Positions 17,457-26,020 of a stretch of 64,000 nucleotides of DNA are shown piece by piece. A program made the translations under genes and the position numbers. Position 1 is the first letter of the stretch. Each line of letters starts with the position of its first letter. This stretch comes from Arthrobacter sp. UKPF54-2 (GTDB lineage Bacteria > Actinomycetota > Actinomycetes > Actinomycetales > Micrococcaceae), in NCBI RefSeq assembly GCF_007858535.1, contig NZ_CP040174.1, positions 1,736,001 to 1,800,000 of the forward strand. Direction: 5' to 3'. Below the pieces are notes generated by a model that was not told where the DNA came from, did not search any database, and saw only the letters and a program-made list of their open reading frames with translations.

Positions 17457-18301
17457 CCGCCGCCCTGACCGGAATCCTGGCGCTGGCGCTCTGGCTGGTT
17501 TTCGCGCCGCCCGGTGGCCCCGGCCCGCGACTGCGGAGGGTCCTCGCCGTTCCTCGGGCTGGGCGCCTGCCGGACACCGCCGCTATTCTCCCGCGCGGCT
17601 GGCGGGCACGCTGGGCACTGAGGCCCGGCGGGCGGGCAGCCGCCTCGGAGGTTCCCATGACCGTGCTCGCGCAACAGCTGGCTGCGCTGCTTAAGGGCGG
17701 ACGGACGCCTGCCCAGCTGTGGGAGGACCTGTGGCAGCTCTACGGGGACCCGTCGCCGGCAGGCTTCCCGCCGGACGGCTCCGGCCAGCCCCACGGCGCG
17801 GCAGCCCAGGCCGGCGGCGCGGGTGCGACCTCGCGCGACATCCTGGCCGCCGCCCGGGCTGCGGCGCTGCGGGGATCACCGGTGGCCGCGGCGATCCGCA
17901 GGCGGGCCTCCCCGGACCATGGACGAGGCCGCCCCCGGGGTTCCGACCGGAGGGAACGGGCGGTCTGGATGGAACTTGCCGCGTGCTTCGACGTCGCCGA
18001 GGCAAGCGGCTGCCCGCTGGCCGACGTCCTGACGCGCTTCGCCGCGCACCTGGAATCCGAGGGCGATGCCCGGGCTGCCCGAAGGACTGCCCTCGCCGGG
18101 CCCAAAGCCACGGTCCGCATCCTGACCTGGCTGCCCTTCCTGGGGCTCGGAATCGGGGTACTGCTCGGCGTGGATCCCTGGGCCGTCCTCCTCGGCACTC
18201 CCTGGGGGATGGCGGCTCTCGGCGCAGGGCTGGCCCTCACCGCGGCCGGCCGGATCTGGTCCGCCCGCCTCGTCCGGGCCGCGGCCGGGCGGCAGCCGTG
18301 A
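17453..18301 (+). CDS. tadB: TadB-like inner-membrane pilus assembly protein
   Basis: 282 residues. One N-terminal hydrophobic segment (TGILALALWLVFAPPGG), a cytosolic type II secretion F-like region around MTVLAQQLAALLKGGRTPAQ and WMELAACFDVAEASGCPLAD, and a C-terminal pair of membrane helices (LTWLPFLGLGIGVLLG and GMAALGAGLALTAAG). This is the TadB platform layout in shortened form. It overlaps tadA and tadC by 4 bp each, so the three are translationally coupled. Confidence 0.8.
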   Translation: MTAALTGILALALWLVFAPPGGPGPRLRRVLAVPRAGRLPDTAAILPRGWRARWALRPGGRAAASEVPMTVLAQQLAALLKGGRTPAQLWEDLWQLYGDPSPAGFPPDGSGQPHGAAAQAGGAGATSRDILAAARAAALRGSPVAAAIRRRASPDHGRGRPRGSDRRERAVWMELAACFDVAEASGCPLADVLTRFAAHLESEGDARAARRTALAGPKATVRILTWLPFLGLGIGVLLGVDPWAVLLGTPWGMAALGAGLALTAAGRIWSARLVRAAAGRQP

Positions 18302-18906
18302 TCCCGCAGCCGGGCAGTCTCGCAGTTGCCGTCCTGCTGGCCGCGGCGGTGGTCGTGGCGGCCACGGACCGGCGGAGGTCGGGCCGGCGCTGGAGGACAC
18401 AGGACCCGCACCGGCCCGGGAAATCGGCCGGCCGCGTCAAGGGCGGCGGCCACCCGGCGGGCCCGGACCTCGGGCTCCGGGATCCGGCGCTGATGCTGGA
18501 ACTGATCGGCGCCATGCTGGACACCGGCGCCGGGCTCGGCCGCTCGCTGGACCTGATCGCCGGGCACGCCTCCGAAGAGATCCGCCGACCGCTGGTGCCT
18601 GTCGTCTCCGCCCTTGCAATCGGCGCCGACTGGGAGACCGCCTGGCGGGGCTCCGGTCCCGTTCCCGCCCCGGTGCTGGCACTCAAGGAGGCCTTGGATT
18701 TCGCGGCGAAAACCGGAGTGCCCTCAGCGGCCATCCTTTACGCGCAGGCGGCCCGGCTGCGCCGCGAGCAGTTCCGGGACGCCGAGCGGCACGCCGCCGC
18801 GCTGGGCGTGAAGCTGGTCATCCCGCTGGGGCTCTGCTCGCTGCCCGCCTTCGTTTGCCTGGGCATCGTGCCGGTGTTGCTTGCACTTCTGCCCCCGGGT
18901 ACGTGA
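18298..18906 (+). CDS. tadC: TadC-like pilus assembly protein
   Basis: 202 residues with a first membrane segment (LAVAVLLAAAVVVAA), a T2SSF-type cytosolic domain beginning LMLELIGAMLDTGAGLGRSLDLIA and including FRDAERHAAALGVKLVIPLG, and a closing hydrophobic stretch PLGLCSLPAFVCLGIVPVLL. Start GTG 18298 overlaps the tadB stop. Known Tad systems pair a TadB with a TadC as the inner-membrane platform; both are short here, as in other actinobacteria. Confidence 0.8.
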   Translation: MIPQPGSLAVAVLLAAAVVVAATDRRRSGRRWRTQDPHRPGKSAGRVKGGGHPAGPDLGLRDPALMLELIGAMLDTGAGLGRSLDLIAGHASEEIRRPLVPVVSALAIGADWETAWRGSGPVPAPVLALKEALDFAAKTGVPSAAILYAQAARLRREQFRDAERHAAALGVKLVIPLGLCSLPAFVCLGIVPVLLALLPPGT

Positions 18907-19147
18907 GTCCCGGCGCTCCGAGGAACCGCGGCCCGACCAACTCGGGAACCGCGGCCGCCGCCGGTGCACCACCGGCCACTGGAACTGGCCGCCGCCAGAC
19001 CGCTCCCGCAGGGGCGCCGTGCCGCGACTTCTCCTCCACAGCCGGACTTATCCACTTGGGCCCACAGCACTCTTACCGCTGTTGGACCGCGCCCCCGACA
19101 TTGGAATCAGCCGGTTACCGTGCCGGAATCTCCCGAGAGGAACGCTC
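18907..19147 (+). other. Intergenic spacer before the pilin genes
   Basis: 241 bp separate tadC from the pilin genes. The spacer is GC-rich with no convincing ORF. A TACCGT at 19116-19121 could be a -10, but no -35 is evident at normal spacing. Pilin genes are commonly transcribed more strongly than the machinery, so a promoter here is plausible but not shown. A GAGAGGAAC SD-like sequence precedes ATG 19148. Confidence 0.35.
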
Positions 19148-19447
19148 ATGACTTTCCACCGAAACGCCCCCGCCGGCACTGACCGCGCGTCCGAGGAAAT
19201 CGGAACCGCGGACGTACGCGAAATCTACCCGGGCGCCCGGCAGGCGCCGCCGGTGCAGGTCTTTCCCAGGCCCGCCCGCCGGCAGCGGAAACTCCGCCAT
19301 TCGGAAGCGGGGATGGCGACCGCCGAGTATGCCATCGCCACCCTCGCCGCCGTCGGGTTTGCCGGCCTGCTGGTGCTCATCATGCGCAGCGACGAGGTGC
19401 GGGGGTTCCTGCTGAACATCATCCGCACGGCCCTCGCGCTGCCGTGA
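19148..19447 (+). CDS. DUF4244 Flp-type pilin
   Basis: 99 residues. A ~55-residue basic leader is followed by a prepilin signature: SEAGMATAEYAIATLAAVGF. Cleavage after Gly would leave Glu at position 5 and Tyr at 6, as in Flp pilins, followed by a ~20-residue hydrophobic stem and a short C-terminus. This is the likely major pilin (mycobacterial counterpart Rv3656c). The leader is far longer than most Flp leaders. It overlaps the TadE gene by 4 bp. Confidence 0.8.
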   Translation: MTFHRNAPAGTDRASEEIGTADVREIYPGARQAPPVQVFPRPARRQRKLRHSEAGMATAEYAIATLAAVGFAGLLVLIMRSDEVRGFLLNIIRTALALP

Positions 19448-19959
19448 ACGGCGCGCCGCGGGGTGCATCAGCCCCGCCGCGACGCTCCCGCGGCTCCAAA
19501 CTTCCGGGAACCCTGCGGCCAGTGCCCCGGCCCGGCGCGGAAAGTCTTGGCCACCGGGGCGGGCAAGGGTGCCGGGGCGCCGTGACGGCCGAGTTCGCCG
19601 TGGCGTTACCGGCCGTCCTCCTGGTCCTTGGACTGTTGCTGGCCGGTTCGGCGGCCGGGCTGACGCAACTCCGGCTCGAGGAGGCGGCCCGGGCCGGCGC
19701 CCGGGCGCTCGCCCGCGGTGAGGACGCCGGTGCTATTGGTGGTATCGTCCGGCAGCTCGCCGGGGATTCGGCGCGGTCAACAGTGACTGTCGACGGCATC
19801 TGGCTCAGCGTTACGGTGTCCGGAACCGTCAGCGGAGCGGCTGCTCCCCTGATCCCGTGGACCCTCACGGCGAAGGCCTGGGCGCGGCGTGAGTCCACGG
19901 TTGCCGCGGCGCTCTCCGCGCCATCAACCGCGCCTCTTGGCCTGAGCAGGGATGCATGA
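19444..19959 (+). CDS. TadE-family pseudopilin
   Basis: 171 residues. A basic N-terminal region of ~45 residues leads to GAVTAEFAVALPAVLLVLGL, which keeps the prepilin Gly, Glu at +5 and Phe at +6 of TadE-type minor pilins, and then a C-terminal beta-rich domain. GTG 19444 overlaps the DUF4244 gene, and the stop overlaps the next gene by 4 bp. It would be a minor pilin of the Flp fibre, processed by a prepilin peptidase encoded elsewhere. Confidence 0.8.
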   Translation: MNGAPRGASAPPRRSRGSKLPGTLRPVPRPGAESLGHRGGQGCRGAVTAEFAVALPAVLLVLGLLLAGSAAGLTQLRLEEAARAGARALARGEDAGAIGGIVRQLAGDSARSTVTVDGIWLSVTVSGTVSGAAAPLIPWTLTAKAWARRESTVAAALSAPSTAPLGLSRDA

Positions 19960-20369
19960 TGGCCGTCCCCGTACGGAACTCCGAGCTCGGCGCGGGCACC
20001 GTCCTCGCCGTGGGCCTCGGGCTGATGCTGCTGCTGGCAGTGAGCGCCGTGGTGCTGCTGGCCCAGGCCGCGGTGCTGGCCACGAAGGCCGCCTCGGCGG
20101 CGGATCTGGCGGCGCTCGCGGCGGCGGACGCCGCCCGCGGCCTCAGCCCCGGGGAACCGTGCGCGGTCGCCGCCGAGGTCGCGGGGCGGCACGGCGCCCG
20201 GTTAGTGAGTTGTTCGGTGGCATCCGGCACCGTCCAGGTCCGGACGGAACTCCCCTTCCACGGCATGTTCGGGTCGGCTACGGGGCTTGCCCGGGCGGGA
20301 CCGCCGCCGGCAGTGGAAGACGGGGCGCCGGAGCCGGCCCGCGGACCGCCGGGGACCGGCGACGCGTAA
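19956..20369 (+). CDS. TadE/TadG-like pseudopilin (Rv3654c-type)
   Basis: 137 residues. One hydrophobic helix (TVLAVGLGLMLLLAVSAVVLL) follows the ELGAG leader, then AAVLATKAASAADLAALAAADA, a pattern of the Rv3654c-type helicase/secretion-neighbour proteins. Glu+5 of true pilins is missing after the Gly. The C-terminus is Pro/Gly-rich. It is the last gene of the pilus operon and converges on the helicase gene. Confidence 0.75.
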   Translation: MMAVPVRNSELGAGTVLAVGLGLMLLLAVSAVVLLAQAAVLATKAASAADLAALAAADAARGLSPGEPCAVAAEVAGRHGARLVSCSVASGTVQVRTELPFHGMFGSATGLARAGPPPAVEDGAPEPARGPPGTGDA

Positions 20370-20454
20370 CGCCTCCCGCCGGTCCGGGCTGCTGGCCCCT
20401 CCGGATCGCCCGGCCCGCCTGGCCTCAGGCTGCCGGTCCACCCGGCAACGCCGC

Positions 20455-22875
20455 CTACCCGGCGGGGCTGGCCACCGGGCCTGCGGCCCCCGCGACCGGA
20501 CTTGCCGACTCCCCGGCAGGGCCCCCCATCAAGTCCGTGGCGTCGGTCAGCAGCATCTCGATCAGCGTGACGGCGGCGTCCTTGTCCAGCGGGTTGTTCT
20601 TGTTGCCGCATTTGGGGGACTGGACACAGGACGGGCAGCCGGACTCGCATTCGCAGGCTCTGATCGCATCGCGCGTCGCGGCGAGCCACACCCGGGCCTT
20701 GTCGTAGCCCCGCTCGGCGAAGCCGGCTCCGCCCGGGTGGCCGTCGTAGACGAAGATCGTCGGGACTCCGGTGTCGGCGTGGATGGCCGTGGAGACCCCG
20801 CCGATGTCCCACCGGTCGCTGGACGCCACCAGCGGCAGCAACCCGATGGCGGCGTGCTCGGCGGCGTGCAAGGCGCCGGGGAACTGCGCCTCGATCAGCC
20901 CGGCGCCCGTCAGGGACCTGTTGTCCATCACGAACCAGACGGCCTTGGTGAAGAGGTCCCGGGCCCCCAGTTGAAGCGGTTCCTCGCCGAGGATCTCGTT
21001 TGAAATCAGCGCCTTGCGCTGGAAGGAGACCACCTGTGTCGTCACTTTCACATCGCCGAAGTGCACCGCAACGTCACCCCACTGCGTCGTGCGGAGCGTC
21101 TCCAGGACCTCGATCTGGGTCACGTCCCGCGCCGTCGTGTAGTAGTCGGGGTTGGCGCGCCGCACCACGACGCAGTGTTCGCCTTCGTTCAGGTCCTCAA
21201 CGACATAGCTTTCGCCCTGATGGACGTAGATGGCGCCGGTGTGCGCCTGGTAGTGCGTCTGCGGCGAATCCATGGTGCCGAGCAGCGAACCGGTGTCGGC
21301 GTCCATGATGCTCACCGGGCCGCCGCCGTCCGCCCGCAGGTTCACCATGGCCGCCGCGCTCTGCGGGTGGGTCCAGAACCAACCGGCGGGACGTTTGCGC
21401 AAGTAGCCCTGGGCGACAAGCTGGTCCAGCAGTTTCTCGGCGGTCGGGCCGAACAGCTCCAGCTCCGCATACCCCAGCGGCAGCTCCGCCGCGGCCGCGC
21501 ACAGGTGGGGTCCCAGCACATACGGATTGGAGGGGTCGAAGACGGTGGCCTCCACCGAGACGTCGAAGATCGCCTCGGGGTGGTTCACGAGGTACGTGTC
21601 GAGCGGGTCGTCGCTGGCGACGAACGCGGCGATGGCATCCTGCCCGGCGCGGCCCGCCCGGCCGATCTGCTGGAACAGCGACGCGCGGGTGCCCGGCCAG
21701 CCGGCGACCAGGACCGCGTCGAGGCCGGAGATGTCGATGCCCAGTTCCAGCGCCGAGGTGCTGGAAACGCCCAGCAGCTCGCCGGAGCGCAGCGCCTTTT
21801 CCAGCGCCCGCCGTTCCTCCGGCAGGTACCCGGAACGGTAGGCCGCCACGCGCTGCGGCAGGCTCGGGTCCACTTCGTCCAGGAGGCGTTTGGTGATGGA
21901 GGCGATCGTCTCGGCCCCGCGCCGGGACTTGATGAACGCGATGGTCCGGATCCGGGAGGAAACCAGGTTCGCCAGCAGGTCCGAGGTTTCGGCTACGGCG
22001 GTCCGGCGCTCCTTGGCCCCGTTCTCGCCGCGCAGCTCCGTCAGGGCCGGTTCCCAGAACGCCACGGTGGTGGCCCCGTGGGGCGAGCAGTCCTCGGACA
22101 CCGCCCGGACGGGGGCGCCGATGAGCCGGCCGAAGGACGTTCCCGGATCGGACGCGGTGGCCGAGGCGGCAATGAACACGGGCCCCGGATGGCCGGCGCC
22201 GGGACTGTAGTAGGCGCAGATCCGCCGCAGCCGGCGCATCAGGTTGGCCACGTGCGAGCCGAAGACACCGCGGTAGCTGTGCGCCTCGTCCACAATCACG
22301 TAGCGCAACCGGCGGAAGAACCGGGCCCACCAGGCGTGGTTTGGGAGGATCCCGAAGTGCAGCATGTCGGGATTGGCCAGGATCACGTTGGCGTGGTCCC
22401 GGATCCAGCGCCGTGAAGCAGGGTCGGTGTCGCCGTCGTACGTTTCGGCACGGACGGTGGGCAGCTTGAGCGAGCGGATGGCGGCCAGCTGGTCGGCGGC
22501 CAGGGCCTTGGTGGGAGAGAGGTAGAGCGTCACGGCGCCGTCGTCGTGGATCTTGCCGGGATCGGCCAGGACGCGCAGCTCGGAGCGGTGGACCGCGTCC
22601 AGCGCCGGCAGCTGGTAGGCGAGGGACTTGCCCGAGGCGGTGCCGGTGGCGATCACCACGTGTTCGCCCGCGTGGGCCAGGTCGGCAGCCTGCACCTGGT
22701 GACGGTAGGGCTCGTGAATGCCGAGCGAGCCGTAGGCCTGCACCAGATCCGGATGGACCCACTCCGGCCACGGCTCATTGACGGCCATCCGTGCCGGGAT
22801 CGTCCGCACATGCCGCAGCTGCTCCGGGTCCGGGCCGCGGCCCAGCAACGGGATCAGGGACTCATGGGGATTCAC
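20455..22875 (-). CDS. Hrq1-type DEAD/DEAH helicase with DUF1998 domain
   Basis: 806-residue superfamily 2 helicase. Motif I is IATGTASGKSLAYQ, motif II VDEAH (YVIVDEAHSYRG), and motif VI QIGRAGRAGQ. The C-terminal DUF1998 region carries the four-Cys cluster CECESGCPSCVQSPKCG near residues 745-761. Mycobacterial Rv3649 and the DNA-repair helicase Hrq1/MrfA belong here; MrfA works with an exonuclease partner in mitomycin repair, which is not seen nearby. The GTG start has AACAAT six nt upstream, consistent with a leaderless mRNA. Confidence 0.9.
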   Translation of the reverse strand: MNPHESLIPLLGRGPDPEQLRHVRTIPARMAVNEPWPEWVHPDLVQAYGSLGIHEPYRHQVQAADLAHAGEHVVIATGTASGKSLAYQLPALDAVHRSELRVLADPGKIHDDGAVTLYLSPTKALAADQLAAIRSLKLPTVRAETYDGDTDPASRRWIRDHANVILANPDMLHFGILPNHAWWARFFRRLRYVIVDEAHSYRGVFGSHVANLMRRLRRICAYYSPGAGHPGPVFIAASATASDPGTSFGRLIGAPVRAVSEDCSPHGATTVAFWEPALTELRGENGAKERRTAVAETSDLLANLVSSRIRTIAFIKSRRGAETIASITKRLLDEVDPSLPQRVAAYRSGYLPEERRALEKALRSGELLGVSSTSALELGIDISGLDAVLVAGWPGTRASLFQQIGRAGRAGQDAIAAFVASDDPLDTYLVNHPEAIFDVSVEATVFDPSNPYVLGPHLCAAAAELPLGYAELELFGPTAEKLLDQLVAQGYLRKRPAGWFWTHPQSAAAMVNLRADGGGPVSIMDADTGSLLGTMDSPQTHYQAHTGAIYVHQGESYVVEDLNEGEHCVVVRRANPDYYTTARDVTQIEVLETLRTTQWGDVAVHFGDVKVTTQVVSFQRKALISNEILGEEPLQLGARDLFTKAVWFVMDNRSLTGAGLIEAQFPGALHAAEHAAIGLLPLVASSDRWDIGGVSTAIHADTGVPTIFVYDGHPGGAGFAERGYDKARVWLAATRDAIRACECESGCPSCVQSPKCGNKNNPLDKDAAVTLIEMLLTDATDLMGGPAGESASPVAGAAGPVASPAG

Positions 22876-22881
22876 TCCAAC

Positions 22882-22887
22882 ATTGTT
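22882..22887 (-). promoter_or_regulatory. -10 element for the helicase gene (leaderless)
   Basis: AACAAT on the minus strand ends 6 nt before GTG 22875. It matches 4 of 6 of TATAAT and there is no SD sequence. Confidence 0.35.
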
Positions 22888-22995
22888 TCACCCGGGCTCA
22901 AATCGCCAGGCGGGCGCCCCTGCATAGTGGGACCCGCGTGGCCGGACCCGCGTGCAGGGACGGGATTCGCCCTCACTCCCGGGCAGGAATCGGCT

Positions 22996-23688
22996 TCACT
23001 CCACGGAAAGGTCGGCGCCCTCATCCGAGGAAGAGAGCATCAGCACGTGGCACACCGTGGTCCAGCCCAGATGTGAGTACAGCTGCTGGCCGTCCAGCGA
23101 GGCCAGCAGGAGTCCGCCTTCGACGTCGTGCTCGAAGGCCTGCGCGGCCAAGGCCCGCATGATGAAACTGCCGAGCCCCCGACGCTGGAAGCCGGGTTCC
23201 GTGACGATCCGGTCGAAGACGGCGGTGTGGTCGGCGACGAACACCCGCCCGCTGGCAGCGACCTCGTCGCCGGCATAGACGACGGCGTGGTGCACGCCGC
23301 CCGCGGTTGAGGGCACCCACCTGAGGTCGTCGTCCGGAAGCCAGGGGTCCTCGGCGTCCTGGGTCTCCATGTCCACGATCATCATGGTCTGCGTCGCGGA
23401 GGTGACGTTCAGCCCGTGCTGCGCGGCCAGGGACGTGTAGCGGGGCACATTGTTGGTGAGGATCGTGAGGATCCGGGCCGGGACCTCGGCGGTCTTGACG
23501 GCCAGGTCAGCAAACTCCGAATCCGAGGGATCATGGGCGAAATACTCCCATTCGTGGGTGGTGTCCGCTCTCAGCGCCGCAGGGAAACGGCCCTCCCTGC
23601 GGGTCTCGTAACCCCGGCAACCGGCCCACCCGGCAACCCAGACCTCAAGGAGGTGGGTGGTGTCTTCAACCATGGCGTCAAGACTCAT
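22996..23688 (-). CDS. GNAT-family N-acetyltransferase
   Basis: 230 residues. The C-terminal half holds a GNAT domain: [20 protein letters not shown] leading to [18 protein letters not shown] (the acetyl-CoA pyrophosphate loop Q/RxxGxG/A) and a following [15 protein letters not shown] motif. The N-terminal half ([14 protein letters not shown] ...) is not recognised. The substrate is unknown. The open frame continues far upstream, but ATG 23688 or ATG 23673 is the likely start, since upstream sequence is antisense to trhO. Confidence 0.78.
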   Translation of the reverse strand: MSLDAMVEDTTHLLEVWVAGWAGCRGYETRREGRFPAALRADTTHEWEYFAHDPSDSEFADLAVKTAEVPARILTILTNNVPRYTSLAAQHGLNVTSATQTMMIVDMETQDAEDPWLPDDDLRWVPSTAGGVHHAVVYAGDEVAASGRVFVADHTAVFDRIVTEPGFQRRGLGSFIMRALAAQAFEHDVEGGLLLASLDGQQLYSHLGWTTVCHVLMLSSSDEGADLSVE

Positions 23689-23849
23689 GAGATGAGCGTA
23701 TTCCAGCCCCGCCACAAGCAACAGGGGCCGGGTTCCGTGACGGCGCTTGCTTACGCAATTGTGACTCCACTGCGGCCCTCCAGGACCGTGCCGCCCAACG
23801 ATCCACAACGGTCCACACCGGGGCCTGCGCCGCGTTTTGCCCCGCCCAG

Positions 23850-23855
23850 TACGCT
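23850..23855 (+). promoter_or_regulatory. -10 element for trhO (leaderless)
   Basis: TACGCT ends 7 nt before the GTG start at 23863; there is no SD sequence. Transcription would begin at or within a base of the GTG. Confidence 0.5.
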
Positions 23856-23862
23856 TAAATAC

Positions 23863-24750
23863 GTGAATCGAATTGTGCTCTTCTACGGTTTTACCCCGAT
23901 CGCGGACCCGGACGCCGTCCGGCTCTGGCAGCGGGCCCTCTGCGAGAAATACGGGCTGATCGGCCGGATCATCATCTCCAAAGACGGCATCAACGCCACG
24001 GTCGGCGGCGAGATCGGGGCCGTCAAGCAGTACGTCAAGACGACCCGCGAATACAAGGGCTTCCGTGGGATCGACGTGAAATGGTCCGACGGCGGGGCCG
24101 AGGACTTCCCCCGGCTCAGCGTGAAAGTACGCGAGGAGATTGTCTCCTTCGGCGCCCCCGGAGAGCTCAAGGTGGACGAAAACGGCGTCGTCGGCGGCGG
24201 CACACACCTTGCCCCCGAGGAACTGCACCGGCTGGTCGAGGAGAAGAAGCAGGCCGGCGACGAGGTGGTGTTCTTCGACGGACGCAACGGCTTCGAGGCC
24301 CAAATCGGCAAGTTCAAGGACGCGGTGGTCCCCGATGTTGCGACCACCCACGATTTCATCAAGGAACTCGACTCGGGCAAGTACGATGCCCTCAAGGACA
24401 AGCCGGTGGTCACCTATTGCACCGGCGGCATCCGCTGCGAGGTCCTCTCCAGCCTCATGGTCAACCGCGGCTTCAAAGAGGTTTACCAGCTCGACGGCGG
24501 GATCGTCCGCTACGGCGAGGCGTTCAAGGACCAGGGACTCTGGGAAGGATCGCTCTACGTCTTCGACAAGCGCATGCACCTCGAGTTCAGCGAGGACGCC
24601 AAAACGATCGGCCAGTGCGTCCGCTGCGAAATGCCCACGAGCAAATTCGAGAACTGCTCCAACCCGAGCTGCCGCACCCTGACCCTCTACTGCGCCGACT
24701 GCGCCTCGGACCCGGCGACGCTGCGCTGCCCGGACGGCTGCGCCGCCTGA
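23863..24750 (+). CDS. trhO: tRNA uridine(34) 5-hydroxylase TrhO
   Basis: 295-residue rhodanese-domain protein (YceA family) that hydroxylates wobble U34 of tRNA, the oxygen-dependent first step toward 5-methoxyuridine or cmo5U. An N-terminal acylphosphatase-like domain starts [18 protein letters not shown]. The rhodanese domain has the active-site loop [10 protein letters not shown] with Cys near residue 186. The C-terminal tail has paired cysteines ([19 protein letters not shown]) likely to bind zinc. GTG 23863 is chosen because the family starts there and a TACGCT -10 sits 7 nt upstream. Confidence 0.9.
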   Translation: MNRIVLFYGFTPIADPDAVRLWQRALCEKYGLIGRIIISKDGINATVGGEIGAVKQYVKTTREYKGFRGIDVKWSDGGAEDFPRLSVKVREEIVSFGAPGELKVDENGVVGGGTHLAPEELHRLVEEKKQAGDEVVFFDGRNGFEAQIGKFKDAVVPDVATTHDFIKELDSGKYDALKDKPVVTYCTGGIRCEVLSSLMVNRGFKEVYQLDGGIVRYGEAFKDQGLWEGSLYVFDKRMHLEFSEDAKTIGQCVRCEMPTSKFENCSNPSCRTLTLYCADCASDPATLRCPDGCAA

Positions 24751-24759
24751 GGCCAGGAT

Positions 24760-25296
24760 TCAGAGCCGGCTGACGCGGTAGGCGAAGTTCGCCGGCGCCA
24801 GCGACTCGATCCGGACACTCAGCACCGTGTCCGCGGAGAGCTGGACCACGTTGACCCGCGAGGTGCCGCACCGCAGGCTCAAATCCACCAGGATGCTCTC
24901 CTGGTTCCGGATGGTGAAGGACACCCTCCGGGTGCTCCGGCAGACCAGCGTCAGGGCGTAGGTCCCGCTCGGCAGCTGCGTTGTGGTTTCGTTGCGTGTG
25001 GCCCCGGCGTCCAGCAGCCCGTAGCCGGTGTGAAAAACCTGGCCATGGATCTCCGGCAGCACCTCCGCGACCCAGTGGTTCAGGTCCGCCCCGGTCACCG
25101 GCTGGTTCATGGCGGGATCCTGCGGTAGCGCCGCGTCGGTATAGGTCACCGACGGGGACGGCAGGTCGTCGGCGGACAGCCCGTCGTCGTACTCATACTC
25201 GCAAGCCGACAGCCCGCAGGCCACTACGGCGGCAAGCGCGACGGCGGCAACTGCGCCGCGCGACCGCTGCGGCCGGGGTGCCTGCGCGGGGGGCAT
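24760..25296 (-). CDS. Putative lipoprotein, paralogue of the next gene
   Basis: 178 residues. The signal sequence is RSRGAVAAVALAAVVACGL with the lipobox LSAC. The mature part is acidic at first (EYEYDDGLSADDLP), then a beta-rich region containing SGTYALTLVCRS and ending PANFAYRVSRL. The C-terminal ~90 residues align by eye with the gene at 25403-25858 (GTYALTLVC versus GSYTLTMTC, FAYRV versus FAYQL, and a matching pair of cysteines), so the two are tandem paralogues. Function unknown. The start is ATG 25296. Confidence 0.65.
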   Translation of the reverse strand: MPPAQAPRPQRSRGAVAAVALAAVVACGLSACEYEYDDGLSADDLPSPSVTYTDAALPQDPAMNQPVTGADLNHWVAEVLPEIHGQVFHTGYGLLDAGATRNETTTQLPSGTYALTLVCRSTRRVSFTIRNQESILVDLSLRCGTSRVNVVQLSADTVLSVRIESLAPANFAYRVSRL

Positions 25297-25302
25297 ACTC
25301 CG

Positions 25303-25308
25303 ACTGTA
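25303..25308 (-). promoter_or_regulatory. -10 element for the 178-aa lipoprotein gene (leaderless)
   Basis: TACAGT on the minus strand ends 6 nt before ATG 25296. A GGAG lies within those 6 nt, too close to the ATG to act as a usual SD. Confidence 0.45.
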
Positions 25309-25402
25309 GGCCCGGCCGCGGCGCCGGACCAGAGCCGATCGGCCCGGAACGCCGGGGCTTCGGCCCAGCAGGGCCGGCCGCCCCCACGGTCCGCGGCCCC
25401 GC

Positions 25403-25858
25403 TCAGCTGGCGGGCACCAGCTGGTAGGCAAAGATGAGCGGGGCGTCCACGCTGGAGGCGCTGATCGTCAGCCGGCCCGCGGCGGGAATCTTGATCCTGG
25501 CGGTTTCCCGGCTCCCGTTGCAGGCGGCTCCGGCCTCCGTCAGCCGCGTGCCGTCGAGGGCGACGGCGAAGAACTCCTTGCCGCCGCCGTCGCAGGTCAT
25601 GGTGAGGGTGTAGCTGCCGGCCGTGACGGAGGCCTCCCGGGCGATCGGATCCCGGTTCAGGATCTTGCCCGCATCTGCCAGGACAACCCTGCCGGCCGGC
25701 GGCAATGCGGTGGCTTTCCAGGTCTCCACGTTGGCGGATTCGATGGAGCCGGCAGGGGAGCACGCCGAGGCGCCGAGTACGACGGCGGCACCGGCCGCCG
25801 CAGCGAGGACGCGCCGGAACACGCGGGGGCGGGCCGGAAGCGGGGGAGCTAAAAGCAT
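25403..25858 (-). CDS. Putative lipoprotein, paralogue of the previous gene
   Basis: 151 residues with an arginine-rich start, hydrophobic VLAAAAGAAVVLG and lipobox GASAC near residue 33. The mature region (AGSYTLTMTCDGGGKEFF ... RLTISASSVDAP ... FAYQLVPAS) mirrors the C-terminal domain of the gene at 24760-25296, including two conserved cysteines that may form a disulfide. The shared domain suggests a small immunoglobulin-like or beta-sandwich fold. No known function. A 106-bp spacer separates the pair. Confidence 0.65.
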   Translation of the reverse strand: MLLAPPLPARPRVFRRVLAAAAGAAVVLGASACSPAGSIESANVETWKATALPPAGRVVLADAGKILNRDPIAREASVTAGSYTLTMTCDGGGKEFFAVALDGTRLTEAGAACNGSRETARIKIPAAGRLTISASSVDAPLIFAYQLVPAS

Positions 25859-25905
25859 GCCTCCAACTTACCGGCTCCAGCGTCCCTCCCCGGCCGGGCC
25901 CGGCT

Positions 25906-25939
25906 CACGCTAGCCCGGCCCGGGCCACGCTAGCCCGGC
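25906..25939. repeat. 20-bp tandem direct repeat
   Basis: CACGCTAGCCCGGC occurs at 25906-25919 and again at 25926-25939, a 20-bp period, just upstream of the MerR-type promoter. It may be a simple duplication or part of the regulatory region. Confidence 0.6.
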
Positions 25940-25944
25940 AAGGC

Positions 25945-25975
25945 TTGACCTTGACGCTGCGTCAACATTTAGGCT
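25945..25975 (+). promoter_or_regulatory. MerR-type promoter with 19-bp spacer and perfect operator
   Basis: A -35 TTGACC (25945-25950) and a -10 TAGGCT (25970-25975) are separated by 19 bp, the over-long spacer typical of MerR-activated promoters. The perfect palindrome TTGACGC-T-GCGTCAA (25951-25965) lies wholly in the spacer, where MerR dimers bind and twist DNA. The promoter drives the adjacent MerR gene, so autoactivation is the likely mode. Confidence 0.8.
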
Positions 25976-26020
25976 CGCTGTAGCGGGCCGGAGAGACCGG
26001 CCTGCGCGGGAGGAGACGTC

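Noticed and set aside
15007..20369. Type II or type IV secretion system
   Set aside because: TadA-type ATPase, TadB/TadC and Flp/TadE pilins identify a Tad pilus core; no secretin, peptidase or conjugation genes are present.
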